Numbered from the stretch's first letter, positions 47,515 to 59,850 are shown. The stretch: DNA of 64,000 bases from Eunapius fragilis (GCA_963681505.1 OY811971.1:18783111-18847110), one strand, 5' to 3'. Translations and numbers: made by a program. Notes: generated by a model not told the origin, from the letters alone.

Positions 47515-50500
47515 TAAATTCACGTCCTATTTCAGCACTAGAGCCACCAGAAATGTCACTCAAATCATTAACAGAGAGAGACAAGGCTGTACCGAACTCA
47601 TTGCAACCAACATGTGGACAAACCACCTCAACCAACATGCCCAGGGTTTGCTCCCAGGCACTGTCCCTGATGCTTGGCTCCTTGAGCATGACTGGGTCAT
47701 CTGCACTCACTGCTCACACATTGATGCCTTTTCACAACTTACATCCCACTTGGCTAAATGTAATCAGAGTATTATCCCCCCAACTGTGACTCCATTATTG
47801 GACACTGATTCCACCCTGCCATCCTTTGAAGACATCTGCAAACTTCAGTGCATCACCATCCGCCACATACCTGCAAAATCTAGGCCAGCATTCGCGCTAA
47901 TATTATTTGCGATCGGCTTTGAATGCTAATGATGAGATGTCATGGTTGAAGCTCTTTCTTCTCCTCAAATGCATCCTTGTTTCATCCAAGCGCAGAGGAC
48001 GTCATCATGCGCTAATGTCTATTGGGCATCTTTGCCCTGGAAAAAGTTTCAAAATCCCAGCCTTGGGTTTTTAGGGTGGTTTTAAACAAAAAGCCATCCT
48101 GGAATTGAGCGTCTAGCTTGGGAATATCGCAAAAACCATCCTGGGATTTGGCGTCCAGGGTGGCAATAGCCTAAAAACCATGCTGGGTTTGTCGAACAAA
48201 AACCATGCATGTTGAAGCAATTGATAAGAATGAGCTCAACATGATTTTTGTTCGACAAACCCAGCATGGTTTTTAGGCTATTCCCACCCTGGACGCCAAA
48301 TCCCAGGATGTTTTTTGCGATATTCCTATGCTAGATGCTCAATTCCAGGATGGCTTTTTGTTAAAAACCACCCTAAAAACCTAAGGCTAGGATTTTCCTG
48401 TGTATGGTCTCAAGGACGATTTGATACTCTTTGGGAACATGCAACTCGTCAGGCCACACCTATAGAGATCGCCATCCTAGGCAGCGCAGTGCAAGACAAA
48501 GTATTGTTACTGCCATTTCCTTTGCCAGAGAGGGACTGTATATGGCAAGCTTGCCAAGCACTCACCTCCACAGGGATTGCCCCCAACACGGATACTACGT
48601 GGGAATTGTTGCGGTCCAAACGCCCCAAGGGAACTCCTCCTACTACACCATCAATTGAGGCTTTGGGTACTACTATCCTCCCCCAAGACTTCGACATGTT
48701 ATCAAAGGCAAAAGCATGTGGGCCTGCGCATTCAACATTTGTTAGATGCTGCAGAGGTGCCAGTGCCTAATTCAATTAGCTCTAGCCTAAAAGACATTGT
48801 CAATCTTTTGGCCTATGGAAAGGTCTCATCATGTGTCTGTAAGTGCCTAGCTGGAGGCAGTCTTACCGCCCTAGACAAAGACAGACCAGATTAATCTCCG
48901 TATGTTCGACCAATTGCAGTTGGATAGGCATTGAGGCGCTTGGTTGGCAAATGTCTCTGCCTAGTAACAAAGTCCAAAACAGCTGATTTCTTTGATCCTC
49001 TTCAGTTTGGAGTGGCATGTACTTCTGGTGCTGAAAAGGTCATCCACGGGTTGAGGAACTGTACGGATAAACACTGGAATACTGAGGACTTCATGGTTCT
49101 TAAAGTTGACATGCGAAATGCATTCAACTTGGTGTCCCGCCAGGCTGTACTTGATGAGTGTAGTGTACACCTTCCAGAGCTGCTCCCGTGGGTGTCATGG
49201 TGCTATGGTCAACACCCAATGCTATGGCACACAATGGGAACCATTTGTTCAGACGCTGGTGTGCAGCAAGGGGACCCCCTAGGCCCATTACTATTTTGTC
49301 TGGTGCTACAGAAGGTGGTGTCTGCTATTGCTTCTGACAGTGTGTGCTCTGAGCTATTGTTTCATGCATGGAACCTGGACGATGGTGTTGTTGCTGGTCC
49401 ATGGTTGGCAGTAGAAAAAGCTCAATTATTCAGGAGTTGGGCCCACCATTGGGCCTTTTTGTCAACCCAACTAAATGTGAACTGTTTGGCCTAGCAGACC
49501 TTAATAGTTTCCCAATCGAAATGAAGAGGTCGAATGTCCCTCATCTTGAAATCCTTGGTGCACCAATAGGAGACCTCATTCTGTGCTAAAATTGTTGCAC
49601 AAAAACGTGCAATTGCCCTGAAGCTACTGAACCAACTAAGTGAGGTAGGCTCAGCGGACCCTCAAGTTGCCCTGTTATTGTGGCATCAGTGTGGTGGTTT
49701 TTGCAAATTGGTGCACTTGTCGAGATCCACTCCTTCCTCATTAGTGGCTGATGCTCTGAGCTTGTACAGTGATGATACTCGTCAGTGCTTCACAGAGTGC
49801 ACTTCTGAAGACACCCCAGACAATGCTTGGCAACAGGCCCAACTTAGCCTCAGTAGGGATGGCCTTGGACTGCGATGCCAATCACACCACTCGTCCGCTG
49901 CCTATATTGCTTCCATTACAGCATCTGACAATGGTTCCAACACTAATCACCATTTGTTACAAGCCCTACAGCACTAGAAGCAGTTTTGGAGTTACCAGGC
50001 CATCTTAGTCAAAAACAATCTGTCCAGCAAACTTGAAGACCATGAATTCAGGCTGCTCTTCCAATCTTTGTCTCTGCCCACCAATAGAGCACGACTTCTT
50101 TCTCTCCGCATGCTTTGGCATGGCTCCAGGTTGTTCCAGCTCCTGGGCTCAATATCCACTTGACTCTTCAGAGGTTCAGGCTGGAATAAAGTGGGGGCCA
50201 GGTATTGACTCCTCCCGAAGTGCCAACTGTCCATATTGTCCCTCACACTGTCTGGACCCCCTGGGTCATCATGCATTAACGTGTTAATACAGGGGTGATT
50301 ATGGTCTCCCGCCACAACAGGCTACGAGACGTATTCCTGGAGTCCTGCAGGCGAGCTTGCATTGGTGCCCGATTTGAAGCGGGAAGTGGTGCATGACCAA
50401 CATCGTACACCACCTGCTGACGTGCTTGTCCCGGTCTGGGTGTTAGGCATTACCGTCACATCTCCGCTTAACCCAAGTACTTCTACTGAAGCGAGTGCGA

Positions 50501-50765
50501 TGGCAGGGGTCAGCAGCCTTGGCAGCTGAACAGCAAATGCATCGTACAAACGATGCAAAATGCTCTGAACTTGGGTTGGAGTGTGTCCCACTAGCTGTGG
50601 AGAGCTACGGGTGCTGGGGGATAGAAGCTAGGCAGCATTTGGCGCAATTGGCTTCTCGTCTGGCCACACGTTACAATCAAAGTCCCAGGCCACCTTTAGT
50701 TTGTATGGGAGACTCAACTTGGCCCTGGTGAGGGCAAATGTTTGAGCATTGCTGTCCCGTTCGAT
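47515..50765 (+). mobile_element. Near full-length non-LTR retrotransposon relic (RT plus restriction-like endonuclease, family B)
   Basis: Broken by several stops and frameshifts but in the right order. The N-terminal C2H2-like finger ICTHCSHIDAFSQLTSHLAKC is at about 47.70 kb (20-residue core). From about 48.9 kb comes the RT domain: RRLVGKCLC, DPLQFGVACTSGAEK, VLKVDMRNAFNLVSRQA, GVQQGDPLGPLLF and LDDGVVAGP in place of YxDD, then GLFVNPTKCELFG. A thumb/linker region lies at 49.6-50.0 kb (LSLYSDDTRQC). The zinc block CLDPLGHHALTC is at 50.27 kb, followed by nuclease remnants (ITVTSPLNPST) and the C-terminal block VESYGCWGIEA near 50.6 kb. A hairpin element is inserted at 48050-48397. RT families with LDDGVVAG and a C-terminal nuclease are common in marine invertebrates; the exact clade is not assigned. 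Confidence 0.85.
48050..48397. mobile_element. Long hairpin foldback inserted in the retrotransposon relic
   Basis: Arms of about 160 bp are almost perfect inverted copies. The left begins AAAATCCCAGCCTTGGG and the right ends CCTAAGGCTAGGATTTT; the loop is near 48205-48235. RT-protein homology resumes on the far side (FSCVWSQGRFDTLWEHATRQ), which shows insertion into the older element. Confidence 0.85.
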
Positions 50766-50944
50766 GTCCTTCCAAAACACCTACTAGATAGTGAACTAAT
50801 AAAAAATAATGTATTCATTCATGTTTTTATGTATTCCTACCCAATAATTTTGTGCACATGTTACATAAGGCAAGTAATGGCATATGAATGCACTAACATA
50901 CTGCCTAATACTAAAATGGGTAGCATATGCAAATAATAAAAAGG

Positions 50945-51540
50945 TTCACAATTTCAACTTGAGTCTTGATCTAAATATTTTTCGGAGGTTGCAGTAACAA
51001 CAGTATCTGGTAGAGAATTCCAAATATGAATAACTCTGATAGAAAAAAATTTGGAACGGAAATTGTGACGTGGTAAAGACAAAGGACTAAGTTTAGCTAC
51101 CCCTTCAGTGTACAATATGGTGACATATTGATGCAGAAAAAGACAGATGCATGCAGGTCTACAAAGTTTTTCACAATCTTAAAACACATCACGAGATTAA
51201 AATGCGCTCTGCGATATTCCAATGAATGGAAACCTAAAACTGATAAGACGATCAGGATAACTCATAGTAGGCATATCTAATCGTTAGGAAATTGCTCTAG
51301 TGAAAAAACGCTGAACTCTTTCAACACATTTGGTGTCATGCATGAGCCATGGATTCCATACAGGAGCATTGTATTCAACAATTTGTCTAACATAGGTTTT
51401 AAATACCCGTACAATACTTGCTTGAAATCCTCGTAGAAGTAGAAAACATCTAGAGTATGCTTTAGCTGCTATAAATGAGCAATGAATTCCAGGCTTTAAA
51501 TCACTTGAAAGGTAATCACCAATTATGTAGGATTAAAAAA
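50945..51540 (-). mobile_element. CR1/L2/Jockey-type LINE 3' fragment
   Basis: The minus strand reads LGDYLSSDLKPGIH, VRQIVEYNAPVWNPWL, KCVERVQRFFTRAIS, then RSKFFSIRVIHIWNSLPDTV near the 3' end. These are the C-terminal blocks that follow the RT domain in CR1/L2/Jockey elements. Stops and shifts show that it is dead. It belongs to a different LINE group from the endonuclease-bearing relics nearby. Confidence 0.75.
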
Positions 51541-52333
51541 AAAAGTCATTAAATCCACTGTCAAATCAGTAATTCATTTGACGTGTTATTTTGGCCAATG
51601 GGAGTGTGATGTGATGATCTGAACTAACGTAATAGTTTACAAGTCATCTAGAGTGGCCTTTTATTGTTGTGGTCTGGAGACACGACTGATGGGGTCCCAA
51701 AACTAAATTTTTTGCCCTGAGAGCCGATCTTTGCACGCCATATATTTCACCCCTCTCTCTTCACAATTCACGTGTTCAGGTAGAAAGAGTACGATTGTGA
51801 ACTTTTTTTTTTTTTTTTTGGTGGAGGCGGAAGCTACTATGAAAGAGACTGGAGTTCCAAACCAAATGCGTGTGATTTTTTTTTTCCTCTTCTCACCCGT
51901 ACGAATGAGCATGCAGATATCTGAATACAACTTTAGCTTTGTGGGTGCAGTAATGAATTCGATTGTATCATCTAGATATAGCGTTAGTGTTATTATACAA
52001 CACCGCAAGACGCGCTCTGGTAGCATTCCCTTTTTACAGTGCGCGCATGCTTGTCATATATATCAGTGTGGTTTTTAAATTATGTCTTAAAAGACGTCAG
52101 CCTATTACTGAAAACGGTATTCGGTGTCCAAAGTATATTCATGCTACAATAGTGCCTTAATGCTGAACCCAATATACGTTATTCATTAATACATACGCGC
52201 GGGACCGATTTTGTATATCGACTCCCGCATGCATGCATGCATGCTTCAAATCCACAAACTCATTTTCCTCTATATGGACGCCACCATTTACAGGCCGTTG
52301 CAGCGTTGGTATGTTGCGTTGTATGCCGGCGCC

Positions 52334-52723
52334 GGATATAAAGTCGGACTGCTCTTCAAACCGCAAACCCATACTGAATTTCTCTAGAGTACAGCATTCA
52401 TGGCATTTTGCATGCGGTAAAATAACGTTGCGCGGAAAGAAATCTTAAGATGACATAGAATTACCCGCAATACGTTTCAACATAACAGTTTTGCTGCGAT
52501 ATACAAAAGATCAAAGGAATCATGCATACTCGACGATTCCTTTGATCTTTTGTATATCGCAGCAAAACTGTTATGTTGAAACGTATTGCGGGTAATTCTA
52601 TGTCCATCTTAAGATTTCTTTCCGCGCTACGTTATTTTACCGCATGCAAAATGCCATGCATGCTGTACTCTAGAGAAATTCAGTATGGGTTTGCGGTTTG
52701 AAGAGCAGTCCGACTGTATATCC
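52334..52723. repeat. 190-bp near-perfect palindrome (13-bp loop)
   Basis: Arms 52334-52521 and 52535-52723 differ by only a few bases. The right arm and its downstream flank (to about 52870) resemble the promoter region of the secreted-protein gene at 55186-55392. Shared blocks include GGTAATTCTATGTCCATCTT, AAGATTTCTTTC, TTTGCGG and TAGCTGAGA. Confidence 0.9.
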
Positions 52724-53133
52724 TTTATCCACGCGCAGGTAACTGGAGAAGGGCTATAATGTTTAAGAAGGGGTATATTATATAAGAAGGGGTATTTTAT
52801 TGAACGTATATAACGCATTCGTGATATTCTACAGCTCTTGTTCCTGTAGCTGAGATGTCACGGAAATTTTGGTCCCAGGAACAAAATTTTCGGACCGCCC
52901 GGACAAAATTTTCGACCCGGGTCTGAAAATTTTAGTTCTAGCCTTTAATAGCTTGCGCCTGCGTGTGCTCAATACGTGTCCAATCAAGTTGTTACATGCA
53001 TTCAGAAAGCTGCGTTGTCTGCTACTGAACAGGGTGGTTGCTCCATCTGTAATTGAAGGCCCAATCCATCTGAGTGTTGACAAGAACCTGTTAGAAAGGG
53101 ATTACATATAATAAGTTTACAACTACATATTAT

Positions 53134-53418
53134 ACAAGTAACAAAAACATTCTCTACACGAGAAGGTTGGTGGTATATAGGAATCAAAGGTGATGGTGGT
53201 GTAAAAAGCAAGGGAACAAGGCTTCTGATTGAAAAGGAAAAATGAAATAGACCTATATTATCAACATGTTGTCATTTTTAAATGTGCGTGCTAATATAGG
53301 TCTATTTCATTTTTCCTTTTCAATCAGAAGCCTTGTTCCCTTGCTTTTTACATCACCATCACCTTTGATTCCTATATACCACCAACCTTCTCTTGTAGAA
53401 AATGTTTTTATTACTTGT
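53134..53418. mobile_element. Foldback element with 127-bp arms
   Basis: Arms 53134-53260 and 53292-53418 pair almost perfectly around a 31-bp loop. A diverged copy of one arm lies at 13570-13700, so this is a dispersed family. No coding content. Confidence 0.85.
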
Positions 53419-54615
53419 TTCCTAAATTTTTCTGGTGGATTTGGTATTGTATTTATAGTTCTTGAAACGCATAGAATCAGGTAGCATAAATGTCAACTTG
53501 CGCGATGATGACAGGTTTATATTAGAATCTGCAATTCTGCTGAGGTGTGTACCAAATATTACACTAGTCCCCAGACTATCTCCATTGAGGAGCAAAGGAT
53601 TGATAAAGGTTAAAAGCGAAGCCACAAAGGATAAATGTACTCTAAGTAAACTGATCTCACGCTATAATCAGATAAACCGTGCACCACAATACATAACCAA
53701 ATTGACGCAAGCAACTTTGGCACATTTCAAACAGCGCATATTACTATAAAACGGAGAGACGCAGTATCTCTACCGCTGTAACTAAACTATTCCTTCCATT
53801 TTAGCGATATACCATGCATGCTCATAAATTATCGATCCAACATTTATCGATGCCGTAACGTACACTTGAGTGGTCGTTTTGTTGTTCCTTTCGGTACCGC
53901 ACTTGACATACGCACGTTTTGCAGATCTGGCAGCTTATTTCCACTTTTAAATGCTCGCGAGTTGGAATCAGAATTGTCCTTGAGATTGCATCGTAAAACC
54001 ATCGAATTTGATAACGCTGGTTATATAATACTGGTGCGTCATGAACATTGTGATAGCTGATGTAATGTGCTATTTGTAGATCAACACCAAATAAGGTACA
54101 ACTAGCTTCAGCTAATTGCCCGATCGGTTAGATGTCTAACTGATACCTGAAGATAACATGCGGACACATCCTGAAGCGATTGGTACACATGGCGTGCTTT
54201 ACAAACGTTCCTGTCGTGAGTTATGCTATCCCGAAGGAAGAAGAAGAATAAGAAGACGACGGAGGAGAAATTTTAGGTGGGACTGGGTACGGACGGTGGG
54301 GACGAGTATTTTTGGTCTCTAAAAGTACACCGTCTTATGACACAGATATAACGCAGAACTGTTCTCCTTTTTGATATTGCTCGATTGCCACTAAAAGCGA
54401 AGTGACCCGACTCTTGGCTGTCACGCTAGACGCGAGTGACGTTTTTAATGACATTCATGATACTGCAGGATTCCTATATGAAACCTACTCGCGTAGGTTC
54501 CGATGCTATATGCTGCTGCAGATATTTTATCCAGGCTTGCATTATTATAGCTCCTACTTTGCTAATGCAATAGCAATGGTAACATTATTACTGGTTTCAA
54601 CACCAAATTATGATC
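53419..54615. other. No recognisable gene
   Basis: Open frames at 53462-53749, 53818-54060 and 54402-54665 (plus) have no recognisable domain or repeat. None could be linked into a gene model. Confidence 0.4.
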
Positions 54616-54845
54616 TTACCATTTTGGGAAATGTGATCATCTGGTTTGGATCTGTACTCTTCTGAGATACTGCCATCATTGCTTGGACTGCTATCATCCT
54701 CAGAAGTATATGTGGAATCGGAACCGTGATCACCACCTGATGTTACTGGTTTTCTGTAAGCTTTTAAATGACTACCAGTTGCACCTATAACTTTTCCATC
54801 ATCAGAACTCGAATCATACACCCCACTTAACCTAACTGTAGTCAT
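54616..54845 (-). CDS. Candidate first exon, acidic Ser-rich N terminus
   Basis: On the minus strand from the ATG at 54845: MTTVRLSGVYDSSSDDGK, a Ser/Asp/Gly-rich stretch (STYTSEDDSSPSNDGSISEE), then HISQN and a GTAAGA donor at about 54615. It looks like a disordered N-terminal exon. Downstream exons were not found, so the product is unknown. Confidence 0.35.
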
Positions 54846-55185
54846 TGTAAAGGGTCCAACATATCTTCAACTTAGCTTCCTTCCTTTTGACTTTTTACAA
54901 GTGAATTCCTTCTTCTAAACAAGCTATCCAATATGATACTCAGATGCAATGGCATGTTTTTGTCATACTGCTTTTTATATTTATATGTTGAGTTTTAATT
55001 TGATTTAATTCGTATGAAGACCAGGTGTTATTTGCATGCATGCATCCATGCAATTTGTGATTGGTCTTAGTAAATAGCTTACATATCAGTGCTGTAATTT
55101 ATAGCAAAACTGCGCCAGTCACTTTGCATGCGATGGTCCTTCCTCACTGTAATTGTTACCGATGCAGCGTTTCTGTCACATGTTG

Positions 55186-55392
55186 AAACGTTTTGTGGGT
55201 AATTCTATGTCCATCTTAAGATTTCTTTCACTACTCTCGTAGATGAATATCCGTTTGCGGGCGGGTTTGAAGCAGTCTAACTTTATACAATTCGCCAAGC
55301 GCTTGTAAGGGGATAAGGGTATATATTTAATGCGCTCAGTGGATAGCGATACTCTATACCTCTCTTCCTATAGCTGAGACGAGGCAAAGGAA
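55186..55392 (+). promoter_or_regulatory. Promoter region of the secreted PPTTTR gene
   Basis: TATATATTTAA at about 55321-55331 is TATA-like, about 65 bp before the ATG. The region shares ordered sequence blocks with 52560-52870, including TAGCTGAGA just before the gene start, which marks a duplicated promoter segment. Confidence 0.5.
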
Positions 55393-56207
55393 ATGTCATT
55401 CACAACGGGACTTGCCCTCCTTTCACTGCTAGTGGCGTGGTCGGTTGCCTCAATTCAGGCTGCCGACGAAATGCCTGGTCTAGTCGCTGAAAGTACACTT
55501 AGGGCAGCTAAGCCTAAGCCTACTCCTAGGCCGCCTCCTACCACGACCAGGCCACCTCCTACCACGACCAGGCCACCTCCTACCACGACCAGGCCACCTC
55601 CTACCACGACCAGGCCACCTCCTACCACGACCAGGCCACCTCCTACCACGACCAGGCCACCTCCTAACACGACCAAGCCACCTAGGCCTCCCGCACCTCC
55701 CAACGGTGTCGGCTGCTTCGGTTGCAAAGTAGCTGCCCATCTGATCATGCCCGTTATCGGACTTCCTATTGTAAGATTTCATGGATACATGCATGTGCCT
55801 ATGGGACGTATGATGTTTTAGGGGTACACATATAGAGTGTGCATTACCATTTCAATTAATATACATGCGGTTGTGTTTTGTTATGTAGGATATAGCCCAG
55901 GAGATAGTTCTTGAGCAATGCGGCGGTGATTATTTCGTAAGTGCTTTGAAATTCGTTCCCTTTGTACCCCATGCATGCAGCGCTCTTGCACCAGTGCAAT
56001 TTACAAAAATGATTATTCTCATACGACAGTGTGAATTTTTTGCGACATATTTCTTCGATCTCATATTTGAGCACCTTTACAGTGGGGTTAGTGCTTTGAA
56101 TGCATTGATATAAAGTACATGTATCAATTAATCTCTTCTCACCTTACTACTCACAACGACAGGAAACAGCTGAAGCGGCCTGTAAGCTGATCAAGGCTTG
56201 TAATTGA
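55393..56207 (+). CDS. Secreted Pro/Thr-rich protein with five-cysteine C-terminal module
   Basis: Exons 55393-55770, 55889-55936 and 56163-56207, all phase 0 with GT-AG introns, encode 156 aa. Residues 1-23 form a signal peptide (MSFTTGLALLSLLVAWSVAS). Residues of about 40-97 are a linker of seven PPTTTR-type repeats (PPPTTTR, the last PPPNTTK), likely O-glycosylated. The C-terminal module of about 50 aa starts GVGCFGCKVAAHLIMPVIG, continues DIAQEIVLEQCGGDYF and ends ETAEAACKLIKACN. It is an amphipathic helix-rich stretch with Cys spacing C-x2-C...C...C-x5-C. This recalls small saposin-like (SapB) membrane-active modules, but it is shorter and has five rather than six Cys, so the assignment is tentative. 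A defence, digestion or matrix role is possible. No similar neighbour genes are seen, but a copy of its promoter lies 2.5 kb upstream. Confidence 0.75.
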
Positions 56208-56562
56208 TAACCATCGCTGCAACACTGATACAGAAGCGTATCGAATTTTGAATTAGGCCAAGCTGATTTGGACTTTAAATTTTTTTTAAGACTGCGATTG
56301 ATTGATGTATCACTATCATATTCTTTTTAAATGGCTCTGGACTAAACAGCTTGTGTGCATGGGGTGGTTATGGATTGTTGTTGGGGTGGGATGGGAGCTG
56401 GGGCCTTTGACATACTGGCCTTGCCAATAATTGATACAACCTCAGAGTTGGCTTAGCAGCGATTTTTAAGAGAGCATGCCCTAGTGTGTGCTGATGGTAG
56501 TGTTCACTGTTGTGTTTGAGCACTATTCTTGTGCATGCGTGCTGATGTGTAGTTATAAATGG

Positions 56563-56620
56563 TGTGTGTGTGTGTGTGTGTATGTGTGTGTGTGTGCGTG
56601 TGTGTGCGTATGTGATCGTA
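56563..56620. repeat. (TG)n microsatellite
   Basis: TG-rich run with TATG and CGTG interruptions. Confidence 0.9.
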
Positions 56621-56805
56621 TGGTGTTGTTGTAATAAAATTTGAGTAGATTAGATATGGGTTGGCTAGCATGTATACACTGTTAATGTGTGCTGGTGTGT
56701 CAGAGGGGTACCCTGTGAATGCATGTACATGCTGTTAATGTGAGCTGGTGTGAAGAGAGAGCTAGTGGTAGTGTTTTTAGCCTTGTGCCAGAGGTTCGCT
56801 TCATT

Positions 56806-57076
56806 CATGCAAGAAAAAGTGTCCACTAACCAGACTAAAGTAAAAATCATATTCAAGCATTAACCAATCGAGCTGCACTTTCCTGTATAAACTAGGATTT
56901 GTAGTACTGTATATACATAATAAACTTTGAACAAGTACAAACCTTTCTACGCAGATACAACACACTCTGACAGATACCCCATAATATTTTATCACAAAAT
57001 ATGCGCTCCGAGTCCAAACTTTGAAAGCTGCCTAATGTTGATGTAGAAGAACACGGTGGACACTTTTTCTTGCATG
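56806..57076. mobile_element. MITE 3 (about 270 bp)
   Basis: Perfect 21-bp terminal inverted repeat: CATGCAAGAAAAAGTGTCCA + C at the left, and the complement GTGGACACTTTTTCTTGCAT + G at the right. No coding sequence. Confidence 0.85.
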
Positions 57077-57104
57077 GTGAGGGTGTATTTTATACGCTTT
57101 ATGC

Positions 57105-57285
57105 TACAGAACTCTCTTAGGGCTATAAGATAATTTAAACACCTTCAATCACATGCACATTTACCTTCATTGCAATTCAGAACCATCTTGTTTGCTTTGT
57201 ACAATAATGCTAAAAAGGTGTTGACGATGTAGGTGTCACGTGCTTAATATTGTTTGGAGTTTGCAGCTGACATAATTTAGCATGA
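57105..57285 (+). pseudogene. Decayed copy of the palindrome membrane-protein exon
   Basis: ACTCTCTTAGGGCTATAA, ACCTTCATTGCAATTCAGAA and TATTGTTTGGAGTTTGCA match 38940-39090 of the right arm (ACTCTTAGGGCTATAA, ACCTTCATTTCAATTCAGAA, CATTGTTTGGAGTTTGCA) with substitutions and small indels. It lies outside the inverted repeat, so the element is dispersed. Confidence 0.65.
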
Positions 57286-57333
57286 CCTTCGAAACCTAAG
57301 CGGTTGATCATCAAGCATTCTTATTATGGTGTA

Positions 57334-57583
57334 CCGTTAAACGCCGCGGCGTCTACATGTATTTGGGACGACAAACATGAATACACCCCACAAAACTGCA
57401 GCACCGCCGTAACGACATTCCCTAGCTGGCATCTCCAGGTTTTTTGATTGCAAACATCGATTGTCCGAGCATGGGTGCAACCTTCAACCGCCCTTACAAC
57501 AGTGCTGGTATTTTTATTGCTAGTATCCAAATATTCGACGCAAGCTTTTTTTTTTGGTCCCAAATTGACGCCGCGGCGTTTAA
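57334..57583. mobile_element. Foldback/MITE with GC-rich TIR
   Basis: TTAAACGCCGCGGCGTC at the left and GACGCCGCGGCGTTTAA at the right, each followed inward by TTTGGGAC/GTCCCAAA. Total length about 250 bp. The TIR core CGCCGCGGCG is itself a palindrome. Confidence 0.7.
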
Positions 57584-57779
57584 TTGGGATGTTGCGGAAA
57601 ATATGCAATTGGACAGCTCCCTCTCACCAGTGCCATCATGAGGCGTTCCTGAACAACGCAGGGAGTGTTTTATCTAAATAAAATTCACTAATCCGATTGC
57701 ACTGTGAATTCTTCGGAATTACTTAGCATTTTCGTTTGCCGATAAACAAGTTTTGATTATTTTCTCTGCCATCACTCGT

Positions 57780-59850
57780 CGGAGTGCACTTGTAAAATCC
57801 CATTTCCCCCCTGTCACACAATATGAATTATTAAAATGAGATGCAAGGGTTGCCTGGTCAAGTTCCTTCTTTGAAGGAAAACCTAGCTTCCATATACCCC
57901 CTTGTCATTAGGAGGGTGTTGTGAGGTAATTGGAGAAGGAGACTGACTACCTTTCAGGGCTTGGGACTTTTAACCTTTAATCTCCAACCGTCCTAGATAT
58001 AGGACGATAGTCCTAGATCAAGGACGACAAACTAAGCTGCTGAAAATAAGGAACGCCTGTTTTGAAAATTCTGAAACAGCTCTGTTTTATCTAGATAAGT
58101 CCATGCTACTTAGAAATGGTTTATTTCCATTATGGTTTATCTTGTGTCACGAGATAAAAGCATCCAAACGTTGCGCATCCATCAATTTGCGGGCATTACC
58201 GCGAAAATGGGAATGAATATCGCCGTCGATGAGGCTGTTGTAGGGAAATTAAAAGGAATCTGATTTGTTCTAGAAGTATTGTGCATGTCGTAGAAGCATG
58301 TCATAAGTGTCGGATTAACTTTAAGTGGTCAAACGACACGACCACAGAGGGAAAAGTCGAGGACGTTCATAAAGACAGCTTAGATGGAGAGATCAGGTGG
58401 TACAATAAGCAGAAGAGTTGTGATTTTGGTGAGATGCTGAATAAGGTTGTTCAGAGGCCTCTACAAGTCACAAGGAAAGCAAAAACGCCCTCAGCAGTAA
58501 TGAGGAGCCGACAAGAGAAGCGATCAAAGGGAACAGGTCTGCATAAACAGGGGGCGTGGTTCATGCGATATGGAATTACTTTCGCATGATCTTGTTACGT
58601 TAAGGGACGAAATTGGAGAATGACCACTACAGCCGGACTACTTAGGGGGAAGGGCATGGTATTGCTGCAGCCTGCAGTTGTAGGAGGAAGTGGCATAGGG
58701 CAGCAGATACTCTGTACTGCCGCCATGCATGCATAGAATAACATTATTGTATAGCGAGTGAGTAGCATTGAATGTTACAAAGGGGCTGTTTGCATGGGTA
58801 TTGGCTGTACAACCAAAAAGTGGTCTATCCCTTGTTCATTTGAAGAAGGAACTGTTCAAGTTTAGTCTAACTGCATCAATTATGGTATCATGCATGTCGT
58901 GCCATCTTTTTCAAGATATTACGTAATGTGTATTCATAATATTTGATATCATTAAACTAACATGTAAACACAAAATGCATGCAAATCATTTATGGTACTG
59001 GTATTGGCAGATATCTATTTTTGTATTTTCATAGGTGAGAAAGGGTTAAATCCTAATTTGTTAACCCCCCCCCCCCCCCTTACAAATCCGCAAGAAATAA
59101 TCATTAGAAAAACAAACAAACGGCAAGGCAGTATCATGACGTTAAGAGTGATATAATAAAATAGCGTTGGCGGCTGGGGCTCCGCCCCAGACCCCCTAGC
59201 TGGGCGGGAGGGGTACACATCCCCTGCTTTAATCAATATTAATTAGCAACACCCCCCCCCCCTTTTCTGAAATCGTGGATCCGCCACTGGATTAGCCTCA
59301 CACGCTAATTGTTAACGATCATGAATAATAGTGTCTTCATTTATATTTATATTCAACTCACTGAATTTTTAAACGAATTGGGCTACTCAAAATAATGTAT
59401 AGTACTTACTATTTGGACCCCAAATACACCGAAAATGTACAAAAAGTGTTACTTCCTCGATGATGTCTCGAACTTTAATGAGATGTATGGGTTGACCTGT
59501 CTAGTTCCTTCTTTAAAGGAAAACCTAACTTCCATATACCCCCTTGTCATTTAGTGTTCTGAGGTCCTTGGAGAAGGAGACTGACTACCTTTAAGGGCTT
59601 GGAACTTTTAAAATACCATTTCCCCCCTGTCACACACTATGAATTATTAATGAGATGTTAGGTTGTCTGGTCAAGTTCTTTCTTTGAAGGAAAACCTAAA
59701 CTCTAAATCACCTTTTGTCATTAGGGGGGATGTTCTGAGGACCTGGGAAAAGAGGACTGACTACTTTTCAGGGCTTGGGACTTTTACAATCCTCAGAACA
59801 TCCCCCTAATGACAAGGGGTGATATACAACACCCTTAGGTATTCTAGATA
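57780..59850. repeat. Dispersed repeat copies (three) and intervening non-coding DNA
   Basis: The block TTTCCCCCCTGTCACACA...GAAGGAAAACCTA...GGAGAAGGAGACTGACTACC occurs at about 57795-57980, 59470-59610 (partial) and 59618-59790, with an inverted tail at 59790-59825. Poly-C tracts lie at about 59066-59079 and 59250-59263. The open frame 58281-58589 shows no domain. Confidence 0.6.

Noticed and set aside
55455..55794. Minus-strand Gly/Val- and Arg/Trp-rich frames
   Set aside because: Antisense shadows of the PPTTTR repeats.
58281..58589. 102-codon plus frame
   Set aside because: Composition is plausible but there is no domain, splice partner or promoter; left unannotated as a gene.
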